Shown: positions 12,101 to 24,480, counted from the first letter of the stretch. The stretch: 45,363 nt of DNA from Didymodactylos carnosus (GCA_905250885.1 CAJNOQ010000610.1:1-45363); one strand, 5' to 3'. Notes: generated by a model from the sequence alone, not told the origin. Numbers and translations are program-made.

Positions 12101-13141
12101 TTTAATACAAGTGTTATATTATCTATTAAAGAATTGACGGATTTATTAATCAAATTTCTATATTTACAAACCAATATCAATAATTTTATTCAAATTGAAT
12201 AATTGGCCCATATTATGTGGCAAAGTAAAAGAAAAAAAATTGACTGAATTAGTCTATTCCATTCTATTCTATTGAGATAGTCTTCGTTACACATCCCTAA
12301 CGTATAATTTTAATCATTTGATGTTACTAGATGAACAAAATTTATTTGTTTATATAATATAAATTATATAATTTTATAAATATAGTAAATATACAATCAT
12401 AGAAATATTGTTCGATGACAAAATTTAGATATACCAAAAGAAGAATATGTATAAGTATTAAATCTATTGAAACTGAATATATTCGATAAGTTTTTTTCTC
12501 ACTGTCTAAGAATCGTTTTATGTTTATTTGTCATCGTTGTTGTTTTTAATTTTAGAATTAGTTTTGATTTTCCGAAATTTTTCTGCGTTTCAAGTCTTTT
12601 CAAACTTGGATTGTAGAAGATGGATATTGTCAAAAGAAGGACCTATTTGTATACAAAATCAAATATAGAATGATAAATAAGAAAAACAAGATGTTCTTAG
12701 AATTAGTTTCAGCTGAATTGAAAATTAAATTAAACAGTGTTGATATTACTTGTAAACAGTTTTACAATTCAATCTCGATACCAGAACTATTGAAAGTTCT
12801 ATGAATTCAACAGAAATATAAACATATAGCAAGCAATTAAGTATTGATAACATTGAGTATCGTGAAATACAGTGTAGATCGACCTGTTGTTTGTTTCACG
12901 AAAAAGAAAAATATACAGAGAAAAGGAAAGACAAAGAAAAAATGTATAAGATTAAACGTTCCTTTAAACCTACATTAAACCTTGAGTTTTGAGCAGAAAA
13001 CAGATTTTCAGAATTTTTGTCTGATTTTGACACTTTTGAGTTAATAATTCTGATCTCAGTTAACACAACGCTCTTCCTGTAGTCGATAATTTTCGAAGAT
13101 GATAACTCCTTCATTTCTTGTTTAGCTCTTCTATTTACGAG
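9121..13141. other. Gene-poor stretch
   Basis: No convincing gene was found on either strand. The open frames of 60-114 codons here lack start context, family motifs or splice partners. A small inverted repeat (CGCACGTGGTCACTAGTGAA inverted near 11590-11610) is present at 11503-11610. The stretch 12340-12480 is extremely AT-rich. Confidence 0.4.
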
Positions 13142-13698
13142 GGAAGGTCCCCAAGTGTTACTCTCGCTTTTCAATGGGACATATCCTAATTTGTAGAGCT
13201 CGAAAAGCTGATTACGATGACATAAAGTATTTTCCCGCATGACTTCTGTAAAACTAGTTTTTCAGAAACTCTAAAAAATAACTAAAACCTTTCTTAACGC
13301 GGCACAATTGTAGCGCGCACATTTCTAATTAAAATGAGACATCTCCCAGCTCTATGCGACCTTTCTTTGCAAAGTTATAGAATTTACAAAAAAAGCCTTA
13401 AATTTATTTCTTATTTCTGTAGCTTTATGCTGACAATGAACATTTAGCGCTTTTCTTGTAAAATCTATAACTTCGCAAAGAAATGTCGTGTAGAGCTAGA
13501 CATTTTAATCAGAAATGTGCGCGCTACAATTACGCCGCGTAAGAAAGGTTTGGATTATTTTTTAGAGTTTCTGAAAAACTGGATCTTCAAGAGCCATGGG
13601 GGAAAATACTTTATGCCATCGTAATCAGCTCGTCAAGTTCTACAAATTAGGATATGCTCCATTGAAAAGTGAGAGCAACACTTGGGGACCTTCACTTG
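13142..13698. repeat. Large inverted repeat with a coding fragment in both arms
   Basis: The arms 13142-13400 and about 13440-13694 are inverted copies at roughly 85% identity. Each arm encodes, reading away from the centre, a peptide beginning M-x-ENTLCHRNQL and ending ESNTWGPSLV: minus strand from 13240 in the left arm and plus strand from 13596 in the right arm. The left copy stays open to 12896 (114 codons) while the right copy stops at about 13705. I do not recognise the peptide. The symmetry suggests a fold-back transposon that captured a gene piece, or an inverted duplication. Confidence 0.7.
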
Positions 13699-13873
13699 TT
13701 AGTTGAACTCGTCTCGTCATAGACCCTGACTGTTTTTCTAGCACGCTAAAGGAGCTATGCTCTAGATCACAACGTAGTAAGTTTACTATCATAATGGATG
13801 ATGCGAGACACATGAACATAAGGTTAGAGTATGATTTGTCGTTTACTGATTGTCCTTTGTATACCTTCTAGAT

Positions 13874-16868
13874 ATGATTAGTAAATTTGTTATATTATCA
13901 ATTTATTTCTTGCTGTTTTTTTTACTTGCTCGTTTGATTGATTTATATGTATTTTGTTTTCAACGATCAACAACGTCTAATACACGTTTACAATCAACAG
14001 ATTTAAGTGTTAAACAACTGAAACATATTCTTGATTTAAGAGGTATTAACTATGCAAATATTTATGAAAAATATGAATTGATCGGACTCGTTCAACAGAT
14101 GGGTAAATACATTTTTTGATATGAAACATTTTGTTTGTATATCTCTTTTTTACGTATATTTTGTTGTTTAGGTTCGATAAGAAAAGAGGAACTGTTTGAA
14201 CGAACAGAAAATATTCAAGCTTACAGCACTAATTTTTCATCCTATAAACAACTTGTGGATATGGTTGAATATTGTGAAGAGAACATATGGTAAATGAACA
14301 CTATTTATGAAATGCAATATCTTTGTTTATTTTGCGATTTATAGGCTAATTCATCTAATTCCAAATGAAAAAACGTCATCAGTTATTCTAGCACAAAACG
14401 AATGGTTAAATATCACTCGTCGTCTCGCTATTTATGGTATCAAAACTGGAACGTTTAATTGCGTACAAGAACGGAAGTAAATTACTTATGTTTACTTTGA
14501 ATTTGTAACAATTCACTGTTAAAATTTATTTTAAAGTGGCTTTTGAAGTGCTAAACTTGTTTTTGATGTATGTTTGATGTTTATCTCTTTTTTAGTTCTT
14601 GTCAAAAATTATCATCATCATTCAATGAACAATTACTTTTGATTCTTCCGAATTCAAAGCACTCTTCTTCCTCCTCAACATCATCATCATATGAAAATAT
14701 ATCGTCAACAATCTATTCTTATCAGTTATTATCATCAAATTATCGTCATTATCAACATATTTTATTTTGGTTAACAAAAATGTTCATGAATCATCATCGA
14801 AAAGAAAATGATTGGTATGAATTATTTCCATCTCAAACAAAACCAAGATTAACGCTCTCTTTAACGAGTGGACAAAAGATGGCACCACTCTTCTATTTGA
14901 CATTATCAATACGTTATAGACATTATATGAATTTTATTGTTATTGAGCATAACAATAATTTTTCTCTAACATTTTCTAAAAATCAAACATCGTATATTTA
15001 CGGTCAGAATGTTCGTTTAAAAGAGTTATTTACATTTGAATCATTGAATTTATTTTTATCGTATTTAACATCTGATTTAAATACCATTGTTCATTTCTTT
15101 TTTTATATTCTTAATTTATTTCTATTGTACGACTTATATTTAATAACAACACTGAAATTATGTTTGATAAAAAAATTATTTATTTATAATTTTACTTCAT
15201 TATTTATTTGGTTTATGACAACAAATTATTTTTTTCATATTGGTAGTAATACTTTATCGCCATTCATTCAATTTATAACATTTCAATTTATTTTATTAAC
15301 AGATCAATCGTTAGTATTAACAAAATTAAGAAATGATATTCAATTCTATAAATTAAAAACACCATGGATTTTAATTGGTATTTCTTTACATGTTGTCACA
15401 GGATTCGCTTTAAAATGGTATGAAACAAGAAAGCGAAGAAGAGAAAATACAAGTACAAATGAAGAATATTTGCAAGTACGTTGTTATTTTTAAACTTAAA
15501 CATGTTATAATATCCTGATTAACGACTGATAAGAGTAATTAAGAGTATTCCTCTTTCCTTCTAATATTTTGCAGAAATATTGTCAAACATAAACTAAAAA
15601 TGTCGAAGCATTCTTCTTTCTAAGACTAATTGAAAACTCAATTGAGCATCTTTTTTGTTTATGTCATAAGTCTCTAGATTGTTAATACTTTTCATATTAA
15701 TCTCACGATAACTTTATCCGATCAACTTCAAAATTTTCACTGTAAATGCTAGACAATATTTCCTACATATAATTTTTTATTTTTATTTTATCATTTTTCC
15801 TTTCCCAATTATAGCAAAAACACCGAAAAAACAAATGTTATTAAGAATGTTCTATAACATTATTTTGTAAAGGACAATTCACTCTATAATGCACTATGAT
15901 TAGCTCAAAAATGAGAGCTTTGAGGAAAACTTGTATAACTCGTTTATTCAGTCAGTTATTCACAAATATAATTACTAGACTAGAAAGACAAATAATTTAG
16001 TTAAATATGACAGACATCGAATTTTTAACTAGAATAGATGTATTGAATATATTCACATAATCTTTAGTGATGAAAAAGTTTCATTATTTTCTTTTCTATT
16101 TTTAGACTATACCATTTGAAAATAGCCAACGAGAAGATACCATGAATTATTGTACAAAATTTTGGCAATTTTTTTTACGTATTTTGTTTTCAGATTCACA
16201 ACAACGTTCACCTTCAGTTGTTTTGGATTATACTAATGATGAAATTACAAATATATTAGACTATTTTTCTCATACATATACATACGGTAGTTTATGGTTA
16301 AATTATTCTTCAATTCCATCTTATGGGATAAGTAATAATGTAAATAATATTTCATATTTAAAACATTTACCTGTATGGCGTTTTGGTATGACAAGACGAG
16401 GTGTATGTGAAACATTTTCGGATATTGAACCAGAAAATAATAGACAATTTGATGATGATAATGATGAACAACGACAATCATCAGTAATGAGTCGAATTTG
16501 TAATTATTTTAATCATAAACGAAAAGAACGAAAACAATGTCGACGAAGAAAACTATCAACGATATCACCAATGGATTTAAGAAATTGTTATACAAGTGAA
16601 TCGGATGATAATAATAATACAATTATAAGTCGAATATATCAATGTAAGTTATTAGATTAGATTATTATTCACGTATATATTATTTTTATTATTTTTTTAA
16701 GGTTCAATATGTTTGGAAAAATATAAATATGGCGATTATCTTTGTAGTCTTCCTTGTTTACATAATTTTCATCAAAAATGTTTATTGCATTGGCTAAAAA
16801 CAGGTGAACATCAAACGTGTCCAATATGTCGATGGCCGGCATATCGTTTAGAATGGAAAGCTGAATAA
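13874..16868 (+). CDS. RNF103: RNF103-like (Kf-1) membrane RING-H2 E3 ubiquitin ligase
   Basis: Six exons join in phase: 13874-14102, 14172-14289, 14345-14476, 14596-15475, 16106-16643, 16702-16868. All introns are GT-AG and the product is 687 residues, close to the vertebrate protein (about 685). The start is the ATG at 13874, whose hydrophobic N-terminus matches the family. Landmarks in order: N-terminal membrane segment; GxxTGTFNC-type motif (YGIKTGTFNCV) at the end of exon 3; a long hydrophobic multi-pass region (exon 4); LKHLPVWRF (family: IKNLPMWRF) in exon 5; and a C-terminal RING-H2 with CSIC, LPCLHNFHQKC and CPICRWP in exon 6, all eight zinc ligands present. The family is an ER-membrane E3 involved in ER-associated degradation. 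The gene appears intact. The family call is from recognised motifs and was not searched. Confidence 0.92.
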
Positions 16869-18029
16869 TTATATTATCTATCTGTGATTCTAAAAGAAAA
16901 AAACAGTATTTTGTATTTATTGGTGCTGTTGCCTCTATTTTCGATATTTCTTTGTAGAGTAAAAAGATTTTTCGACAGAACTATTTTTTTACTTATTTAC
17001 TGTGTTTGATAACTAAACTTCTTTCTTTTTCTCTATATTGCACATAAACAACGATCAAATAACGATAATTATTCTTTAATAATCTACTTGAAGTTTAGCA
17101 TTTCGATTTAACCCTCCCCCTCTCGATTAGAAATCTATCTCAACTCAGGCAGGTCTGATCTGAACCAAACTTTCAGAGAATATTGACCATGTCAAAGTGT
17201 AGTAATGAATTTTTGTTTTTGACATCACTTGCAACTGTTCGTGAGAGGGAGTCATAACAAGGGCCAAATGTAGGCGCCTACGAAGTGCAAGAATTCTCAT
17301 TCCGGGTAAATGATGGAGAGTTCGGGCTTGTTTTTGTTTTACAGTAAACACCTATGACTATGAGTTGACATAGCCCGATTTTTGAATTTCTCATTTACTG
17401 ATTTCTAGTGCTTAATAGAACTATAAAATCCGAAAAATCTTTGAAAGTTTTCTTAGAAATCCTCGTTTCTACAAAAAATGGAAGCATAATTTTAAAAATC
17501 AGACTGTGATCAAGTCCTAGCTATAGATAGGTGTTATCTACAAATCAAAAACAAAATTTTTTTTTATCCGGTGTATCGTTACAAAGAATTCTTGCACGTG
17601 GCGAAAGCCCTGAAGCTAAAAAACAGTCTTAAGAAAAACGCAAAATCAGTTTTAATTCTGTTAAATGCATTTTACTTAAAAACTATTTGAACATTAAATA
17701 ATTTGTTGACAATTTACTATAGGTTATCGGTCATGGCGGACTTAATGAACATGTGCGACAGATGCGTGCGCTTATGAAATACAAGTGCAAAAAGGCCATT
17801 TTTGTTATTGTAGAGCTTTTTCTGGTGCTTAATCAGTATCGTTTAGTAAAAGAGATTATGAGAATACATTTTTAAACAATTTCTAGTTTTTTTTCTCACC
17901 TGAAATGAGTTTATTAACGAAAATATTTAATCTAATTGGTAAATTGTGCATCTTGCTAAACGATCAATTTGTTTCTCAATTGTTGAAGATCAATTTGTAT
18001 GGATGGTGTATTGATGTCAAAATAATAAA
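16869..18029. other. Intergenic region between RNF103-like and SDR genes
   Basis: I see no gene. Open frames here are short and low-complexity. The promoter of the downstream dehydrogenase presumably lies in the last few hundred bases, but no specific element can be named. Confidence 0.5.
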
Positions 18030-20682
18030 ATGACAACGTTCACACAAATAATCAAATGTTTCACATTGGTTTTAATCGAAGTTTTAACATCAATCATATC
18101 AGCTGTGAACCAGTATATATTTTCAACTACAGAAAAAAATGTCAGAAATGAAATTGTACTTATAACCGGGACAGCTCGAGGTTTAGGTAACCATTACATG
18201 AATTTAATTAATATTTATTTTCAATTAATTTTTATTTCTTTTTATTCTTTGAAGGTCAAAAATTGGCTATTTTATTTGCTCAACGTGGTGCAATTGTGAT
18301 ATTATGTGATATCAATGAAGAAGGAAACAAACAAACGGTCCAGTTGATAAATGATGCTGGTTTACCGTTAGATCGCGTTTATTCGTATGAATGTGATATT
18401 GGGTAAGAGACATAGTTAGTTGACTTAGCGACAAACAAGACAGTCAATAATCAAAATCGTTTTATTGCCCTCAATACAGTAGTTAAGAAATTTGGCTAAA
18501 ATTTTAGCGAAAAGCAGTAAAATAAAGGATCCCATCAGCAACGAGTGATTAGCAAAAAAGTAAAAAAAGTCTTTTTAAAGTTATACGCCGCATCTTGTTT
18601 AAGCCAGATGCACGAGGACGCTCGAACAAATCTCTACTGAAATAAAAAAAAAAGATTGAACAGAAAATTTTTCTGCAGTAGAAAACCTTAATGAAAAGTC
18701 CAAAATCCAGGAATGTTCGGAATCATTGCGGCAATTTTAAGAGTTCATCACTATCATGTTATTTTCTCTTTTAGCAAACGTGAAGAAGTTTGTAACTTAG
18801 TTAAAAGAATTCAAACGGATGTTGGAGAAGTGACAATGATTGTTAATAATGCGGGTAATATCTTTTTTTCTTTCATTTTTTGTAATTTTTAAAATTTTCA
18901 TGTGTTTTTGTTAATAATCTAGCTGTATTATCATCAAAAGCATTCTTAGAAACAAGTGAAGTGGAATTTATGAGAGCATTAGATGTGAATTTATTTTCAT
19001 CATATTGGGTAAGTGGACAAATGTTATTTATCTTATCAAATTCTTTTTATGTTTTGAATTATTAATATACAGTTAATTCGAGAAATATTACCGTCAATGT
19101 TGACAAAAAATCATGGACATATAATTCAAATATTAGGAACAACAGCTTTATTTGGCTATGGTCATTTTAGTGATATATGTACATCTAAATTTGCCGTCAC
19201 AGGATTAATGGAAAGTCTAGATCATGAATTATCACTAGGTAAGAAATTGTTAAAATAATCTACAAATAATTGTTTATTATCTCTTATTCTAGGTGGTTAT
19301 GATGGTATCTATACAACATTGTCTTGTCCTCATTATATATCAACACAATTATATCAACAAGCAAAAACTCGACTCAACCCACTATTACCACCATTGACAC
19401 TTGAATATGCTGCAAAAAAGATTGTACATGGTATATTGGTGAATAAAAAATTTGTTTGTGTTCCAAGATTTTATTATTTAATACCATTGATCAAAGGGTA
19501 TGTTATATGATTCTAATTTCATAGAGGAACATAATGCATGTTATGATCTATAATGAGCATCCAGACCGATATTTAATGAAAATATTTCGAAGTAAATGTT
19601 TTCTTATTGCGTGTGAAGTATTGGCCATTTCTCTGAAAGTAGAATTTTGTTATTCATCTGGGATAATAAATAATTGTTAAGCACGGAAAAAATTCGATTT
19701 TTTTGCCTACCTTAATCGAATGATGAGATTAAAAGAATAATGAAAAATAATGGTTATGATTCGAGTATCTTATTCCCGCAAAAAAAGAAACGTTTTTCAC
19801 ATAAGTCTATCTAGAAGACAAAATCATTTTCCACTCTAATAGATTTTCCAAAAATATAATCGTCAGTATAATGAGTTTTCACTATTTTTCAAGCAAATTT
19901 TTTTTTTGGTTTAAACTTTATTTATGCACTCAGTTGAGTCTATGGAGCCTATAGTTCAGGAGGCCATATCACAAAAAAACTTAAGTCTGACTTAAGTCAA
20001 AATTTGGACGTAAGTCTTCGTCATGTGCACTTACATGCTAATTTTATACAGTTAAGTATGACTTAAGTCTAGATTTTGACTTAAGTTTTTTCGTGATACG
20101 ACCTCCAGGCACCTTTTTACCGTACACGATAATAGGATTTTGATTTTTCATATAATTTCTATATTTCTCAGACAAAAACATGTTTTTATTAAAATCAATG
20201 ACATATTCAGAAACAGTACGTCGAGCTGTATCCAATCATGTATAACATAATAAGTTTCAATTCGACAAACTATCGAGCGAAATATTTTCTCAAAAATCTG
20301 CAAAATTAATTTTTTAAGAAAGTAATTCTTTCTAAAAATGTTTATTTTTTCTAATAGCATCAGAGATGACTAAGAAACGATAACTATTCACGAAGAAATG
20401 GTTTATGAGCAAAAAAATTCTAATATCCATCTTCTATTAGAAAAATGCCCATTATACGGTCTAAATACACTCATTATTAAAATCTCAATTTTTATAAGTT
20501 ATATTTAAGTTTTTATTTTGTTTAATTTTAGTATTCTTCCATCGAAAGCATTTTTAGTTCTTTTAAATACATTTATTAATCCAAAAATTCCCGTTTTCGT
20601 TCGTCAATCATCACCACCAATGACAACTACTGTTCCCACGACAACAAATCGTAAACGAAACCATTTTAGTTCATGCGAATAA
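18030..20682 (+). CDS. SDR16C-type short-chain dehydrogenase, probable pseudoenzyme
   Basis: Seven exons join in phase: 18030-18186, 18255-18402, 18775-18854, 18923-19008, 19073-19238, 19293-19497, 20532-20682. They give 330 residues, normal for the family. The N-terminal hydrophobic segment (about residues 6-31) is the usual membrane anchor. The cofactor-binding motif TGTARGLG (46-53), the CDINEEGN segment that selects the cofactor, NNAG and the structural Asn151 (DVN) are all kept. The closest relatives by eye are retinol/steroid dehydrogenases of the SDR16C group (RDH10, SDR16C5, HSD17B11). At the active site the usual Ser is Gly179 and the YxxxK tyrosine is Ile192 (D-I-C-T-S-K), while Lys196 remains. 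Dehydrogenase activity is therefore unlikely, yet the splice sites and frame are intact. Intron 6 (1,034 bp) contains a fold-back repeat. Confidence 0.9.
19959..20107. repeat. Fold-back repeat inside SDR intron 6
   Basis: GGAGGCCATATCACAAAAAA at 19959 pairs with an inverted copy ending ACGACCTCC at 20107. Both arms contain ACTTAAGTC words, themselves repeated (CTTAAGTCTGACTTAAG). It is probably a small MITE in the intron, and could form a hairpin in the pre-mRNA. Confidence 0.65.
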
Positions 20683-20994
20683 ACTGATTTTCTTTGAATG
20701 ATGATTGTCTTTTGAAATTATGCCGGTAGTTAATCTTTTTTTCCTTTCAAAATGGCATTCTGTGTTATTATTAAACGATTGTTTTTTTTTTTGATATGGA
20801 CATTTTTTTTTTGTAATTTTTTATTTTGTATTTTTGGAAGAAAAAAAAAACATCGTCAACTTTTGTGCAATATTGTTTGTTGCTTTTGTTTTCTATTTAA
20901 TAGGCAATTTTTATGATATACTTTTTGATAAAAGGTTTGTTATTGTCGTTGTGTTGACATAGTCATTCCATTTATAGATTTTGTGTTTTAATAC

Positions 20995-21020
20995 TTAAAA
21001 ATAAACGTCAATAAAGAATT
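20995..21020 (+). promoter_or_regulatory. Likely polyadenylation signals of the SDR gene
   Basis: Two AATAAA hexamers (AAAATAAACGTCAATAAAGA) occur about 320 bp after the stop codon and are followed by T-rich sequence. No others as good lie between the stop and the convergent gene. A TTTATT at about 21124 could serve the opposite-strand gene. Confidence 0.4.
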
Positions 21021-21236
21021 TTTACATAAAAATTACGAGATTCTTGTTTTATCTGTGGGTATTTTTTCTTACCATAAGACTTAAATTCTGATTAGTGAAT
21101 GAATCTTTAAATCAGTTTTTATATTTATTTTGTCTGCCTGTAAAAAACTATGATTGAATTAAATATTTTATCGATAAATTATTCAAAAAAAAAAAATAAA
21201 TAAACAATAGGTGAAAAACTCTAAAGAAATACATTT

Positions 21237-22050
21237 TCAATTGGTTCTTGTAATATTTGGTGGTGCATAATCTGATAGTTGATCTCCTAAAACAAAGAAA
21301 TAGTCAATTAGTTAGTTATTTATTCACATTTGAATGTCACTTCATTACCATCTAATGGTAGTTGTGTTTTTATCCAAAATGCATTTGTTAAATGATCTAT
21401 TTTTGGGTAACCAGAGTTTGGATGTACCAAAATTGTGAGATTTCCATGATTAATTGATATCCAACTGACAGCACTTGTAAAATCTTCCAATGGCAAATAA
21501 ATACCCCAAGATCCTATAGGATGAGGTCTAAAATAGCCGAGTATATGAGATATCTTTTAAAGATTTATGAAATAAACAATAAAATTTTACCCAATTGGTT
21601 GCATATTTAAATCCCAATGACAAATGGATGGACACCATGTTTCACACTGATCATTACAATCAATAACATTGAATTGTTTTATAAATTGTTCACGTAATGT
21701 AATTGCTTCTGCTGTTAAATTTTTATTATATTGTAAAAAATAGACATGTATATGATACGAATAATAGATTGTTTCGTTATTGACTGATGCATCTTGTCTG
21801 AGAACTGTCGATTGTTCTCTTATTATTAACATGTTTTTATTTTGCCGATCCTTTAACCAACGTTCGTGCGATATCATACTTTGAACTTAGTCATCCGTAT
21901 AATATTCGAATAGTACATTGGATGATAATCATTAAATCGACTTTGTTTTGGTGGTATTTTAAATAGATCAGCAGATGGTTTTGAACGCAAGATATGACCA
22001 CCATGAATTAATACAAAAAGGAAACAAAATGAAAGAAGATAAGCATGCAT
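21237..22050 (-). CDS. DOPA 4,5-dioxygenase-family protein with signal peptide
   Basis: Minus strand. The last two introns are clear: exon to 21591, exon 21527-21349, exon 21286-21237 (introns of 63 and 62 bp, in phase, stop TGA). The product has the family's YHIHVYF motif, AxxLREQFI, a WCP segment, HPIGSW, and FTSAVSWISINHGNLTILVH followed by an AFWI segment, as in fungal and bacterial DOPA-dioxygenase-like proteins. Upstream, an ATG at 22050 begins a convincing signal peptide (about residues 1-20, MHAYLLSFCFLFVLIHGG), so the protein is probably secreted. Between about 21900 and 21800 the upstream frame ends (stop overlapping the ATG at 21877) and the downstream frame starts. I cannot tell whether a small intron or a frameshift joins them. 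The activity on DOPA is not implied; the substrate is unknown. Confidence 0.75.
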
Positions 22051-22917
22051 AATTAAAAAGATAATGGAAAAATCTAAAATTATGAATTAAAACACAATCT
22101 GTTATAATAGAAAGTTGTAGGATAGAAGAATTATACAGTTTCATATAGTTTTTTGTCATAATCGCCGTTAGATTAGATCAGAATATGAGAAAAAGAGTGT
22201 ACATTCAGTTGAGACTCGAAATATAAAATTAATATACAAGTGCTAACCGTGATTAAATAGATTTCTTGAGATAATGCATCGTAATGGCAAGTGTTGAAAA
22301 GATAAACGCAAAAAAAGAACGAGTTACTCAACTTTCAAGTGCGGTAGTTACACATTTGACAAGGCAAATAATAAAAAAAATTCTTCTGTATCTAAAAAAT
22401 TAAGCGTAATTATTATATAAAAAAAAGAAAACGAATTAGTGCAGTTTTATCATGAATGTGCAGATTTTTCCAAATAATTTATGATTTTGTGGATCATGGT
22501 AGGTAATTTCAACGGTATTTTATTTACAATTACGAAAAGATTCTACAAATCGTTAAATATTTATAGACAACGAAGGTATTATTGAAGATTAACGCACGAA
22601 ACATGTTTTAAAAAGTCAATATAGTTGGTATCTAGAAAAAATTTTTGTGAGCAAACTTTTTTACTCAAACAAGACATAACAATAACTCTGCGTAATCTTT
22701 CATCAAAAAGTTACAAAGATTTTCCAACAAACTCTGAAATGTACCATCAAATGCACAACGTTTTCACTCGAGATCATTTTTTCATTCGTGAGTATTCGTA
22801 TATTTCCTAGAATATCAAGTAGATGCTCGAGAGCTGGTGTTGGTATCAAAATAAGGCTAACATATTCAGTCAGCGGTTGACAGAGCGTGGGTTTTTACAC
22901 TTTATGGGAGAGAACTT
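22051..22917. other. No gene seen
   Basis: This is AT-rich sequence upstream of the minus-strand dioxygenase gene, so its promoter should be in the first part. No motif is clear enough to name. Confidence 0.4.
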
Positions 22918-23219
22918 TCTAAAAAGAAAAGGTATCCTGCAAAATCAAAAAAGAGTATTTCAATCCCGGGAAACCATAGTTGGTTTCTATTAGTGACAAA
23001 TACAGATATCCTCTTTTTTTTGGTTCTGTAGAATTAGAAATTATCTTTAGACATTTCAAGGTACGTTTTGGGTATCTTACAATACCCAAAGAGTATTTCT
23101 AATTCTACAGAACCAAAAAAAAGAGGATATCTGTATTTGTCACTAATAGAAACCAACTATGGTTTCCCGGGATTGAAATACTCTTTTTTGATTTTGTAGG
23201 ATACCTTTTCTTTTTTAGA
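22918..23219. mobile_element. Near-perfect 302 bp palindromic element
   Basis: The left arm 22918-23044 and right arm 23094-23219 are inverted copies with very few differences over about 125 bp (one is TCCTGC versus TCCTAC). The roughly 50 bp loop itself holds a small hairpin (TTGGGTAT/ATACCCAA). It is non-coding. The very high arm identity points to a recent fold-back or a region kept alike by gene conversion. Confidence 0.8.
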
Positions 23220-23692
23220 GAGAAGGTTTTTTGAAAAACTTCTCAATTGTATTTTGGATTTTTGCTTATATTCTTGGGATGTTGAAAATTCTTCATCCAT
23301 GGTGAATGAAAAGTTTTTGCCTTTACTCAAAAGCTAACATATTTCGTAAAGCGCAGATTCTTCCTTAAACTAAAGACAGTAATTAAAACATTAGTAAAAA
23401 AAACAAAATTCTAAGGAGACTTTCGCTGCAAATCTAAGGCAGAATAAATCGTCTTTTCCCCTAAATAAGGTCGCTATCCAGCACGATTCTGTCAACTACT
23501 TGACTCACTACTGCCTAAAAAACAGATGTGTGAGTTTGGTCAATGTATTTGAAGTTTTTCTAAAATTCTATGTATTTCCGCTGTGAAAGTTTTGTTTTCA
23601 AATTGATTAATATATAATATTTACAGTAGAGGTGTACAGGGTACGAGTTTTTTGTACTCTGTACCCTATCCTATTAGCCTTCACATCCTGCC

Positions 23693-24480
23693 CAGAGTTC
23701 CCAGATCCTCAGGTCAGAAATGCGGAATAAAAATCTCAAAATGCGGAAACTTGCGGAAAATTTTTCTCAGAATGCGGACAAAAAGCGCAAACACATTTTC
23801 ATGGTCTAACTTCATTCGTTTTCACGCACAATCACAGAGTTGCCTGCTGGAGTGCCATAATCGACGCGATTTTCTGCCGTATTGGCATTGATTGTGGTGC
23901 CTGAGCTGGCAACTCTGCCGGCACAGAGTCAAAAAAATGTTTTCTTTAGCACTTTGTGGTTTTATTCAATAAAACACAAGAGAAAAACAAACAGAAATGT
24001 AAGTCCCGATTTTAGTTGACACGTTGTTGACTGTATATTTTTTATTAGAATGAATAAGTTTAAGCAGATCTGGCATTGATAAGAAATAATTATAAATTTC
24101 AGTGCATGATAACGATGAGTTTAAGCGAATTTTTAACTCAACTGCAATCATTTCTATCGACATACGATTTCTTTTATCGTTAAATAGATGTTTCATGGAA
24201 GAAAATGCACTTTCGACATATGAATTACTGCACGGAATCGAAAATATAAACGAAACTAATTTGTGCACATTTGGAGATGGTGTTGGTTTGACAATAGGAT
24301 GAGAAAGAGAATCCTCAATAAATAGACATTCTTTTTTTAAATGTTATATGTAAACAGGGGAAAAACAGCAAAAGCAGACAATTCTCAAAATGCGGACAAA
24401 TAGCGGACAGCGGACAAATTGCGGAAAAAACTCCAGAATGCGGAATTTGTCCGTAAAATGCGGACCATCTGGGAAGTCTG
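23693..24480. mobile_element. 788 bp nested hAT element with exact 8 bp duplication
   Basis: The ends are CAGAGTTCCCAGAT at 23693 and, inverted, CAGACTTCCCAGAT at 24480. They are flanked by identical ATCCTGCC at 23685-23692 and 24481-24488. Near both ends the word TGCGGA/GCGGAA is repeated many times, the kind of subterminal repeat bound by hAT transposases. It keeps only the C-terminal part of a transposase on the minus strand and is an internal-deletion derivative. It is inserted within the larger TAGAGG element. Confidence 0.9.
23966..24300 (-). pseudogene. hAT transposase C-terminal dimerisation domain fragment
   Basis: The minus-strand frame reads through the typical hAT C-terminal signature: SIPCSNSYVESAFSSMKHL, then NDKRNRMS, an EL-I-LN segment and a C-E-Y-YF segment. 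The upstream catalytic DDE part is absent. The frame is open to 23966. It lies inside the 788 bp hAT element and is all that remains of its transposase gene. Confidence 0.85.

Noticed and set aside
16245-16481. 78-codon minus-strand frame
   Set aside because: Antisense shadow of RNF103-like exon 5.
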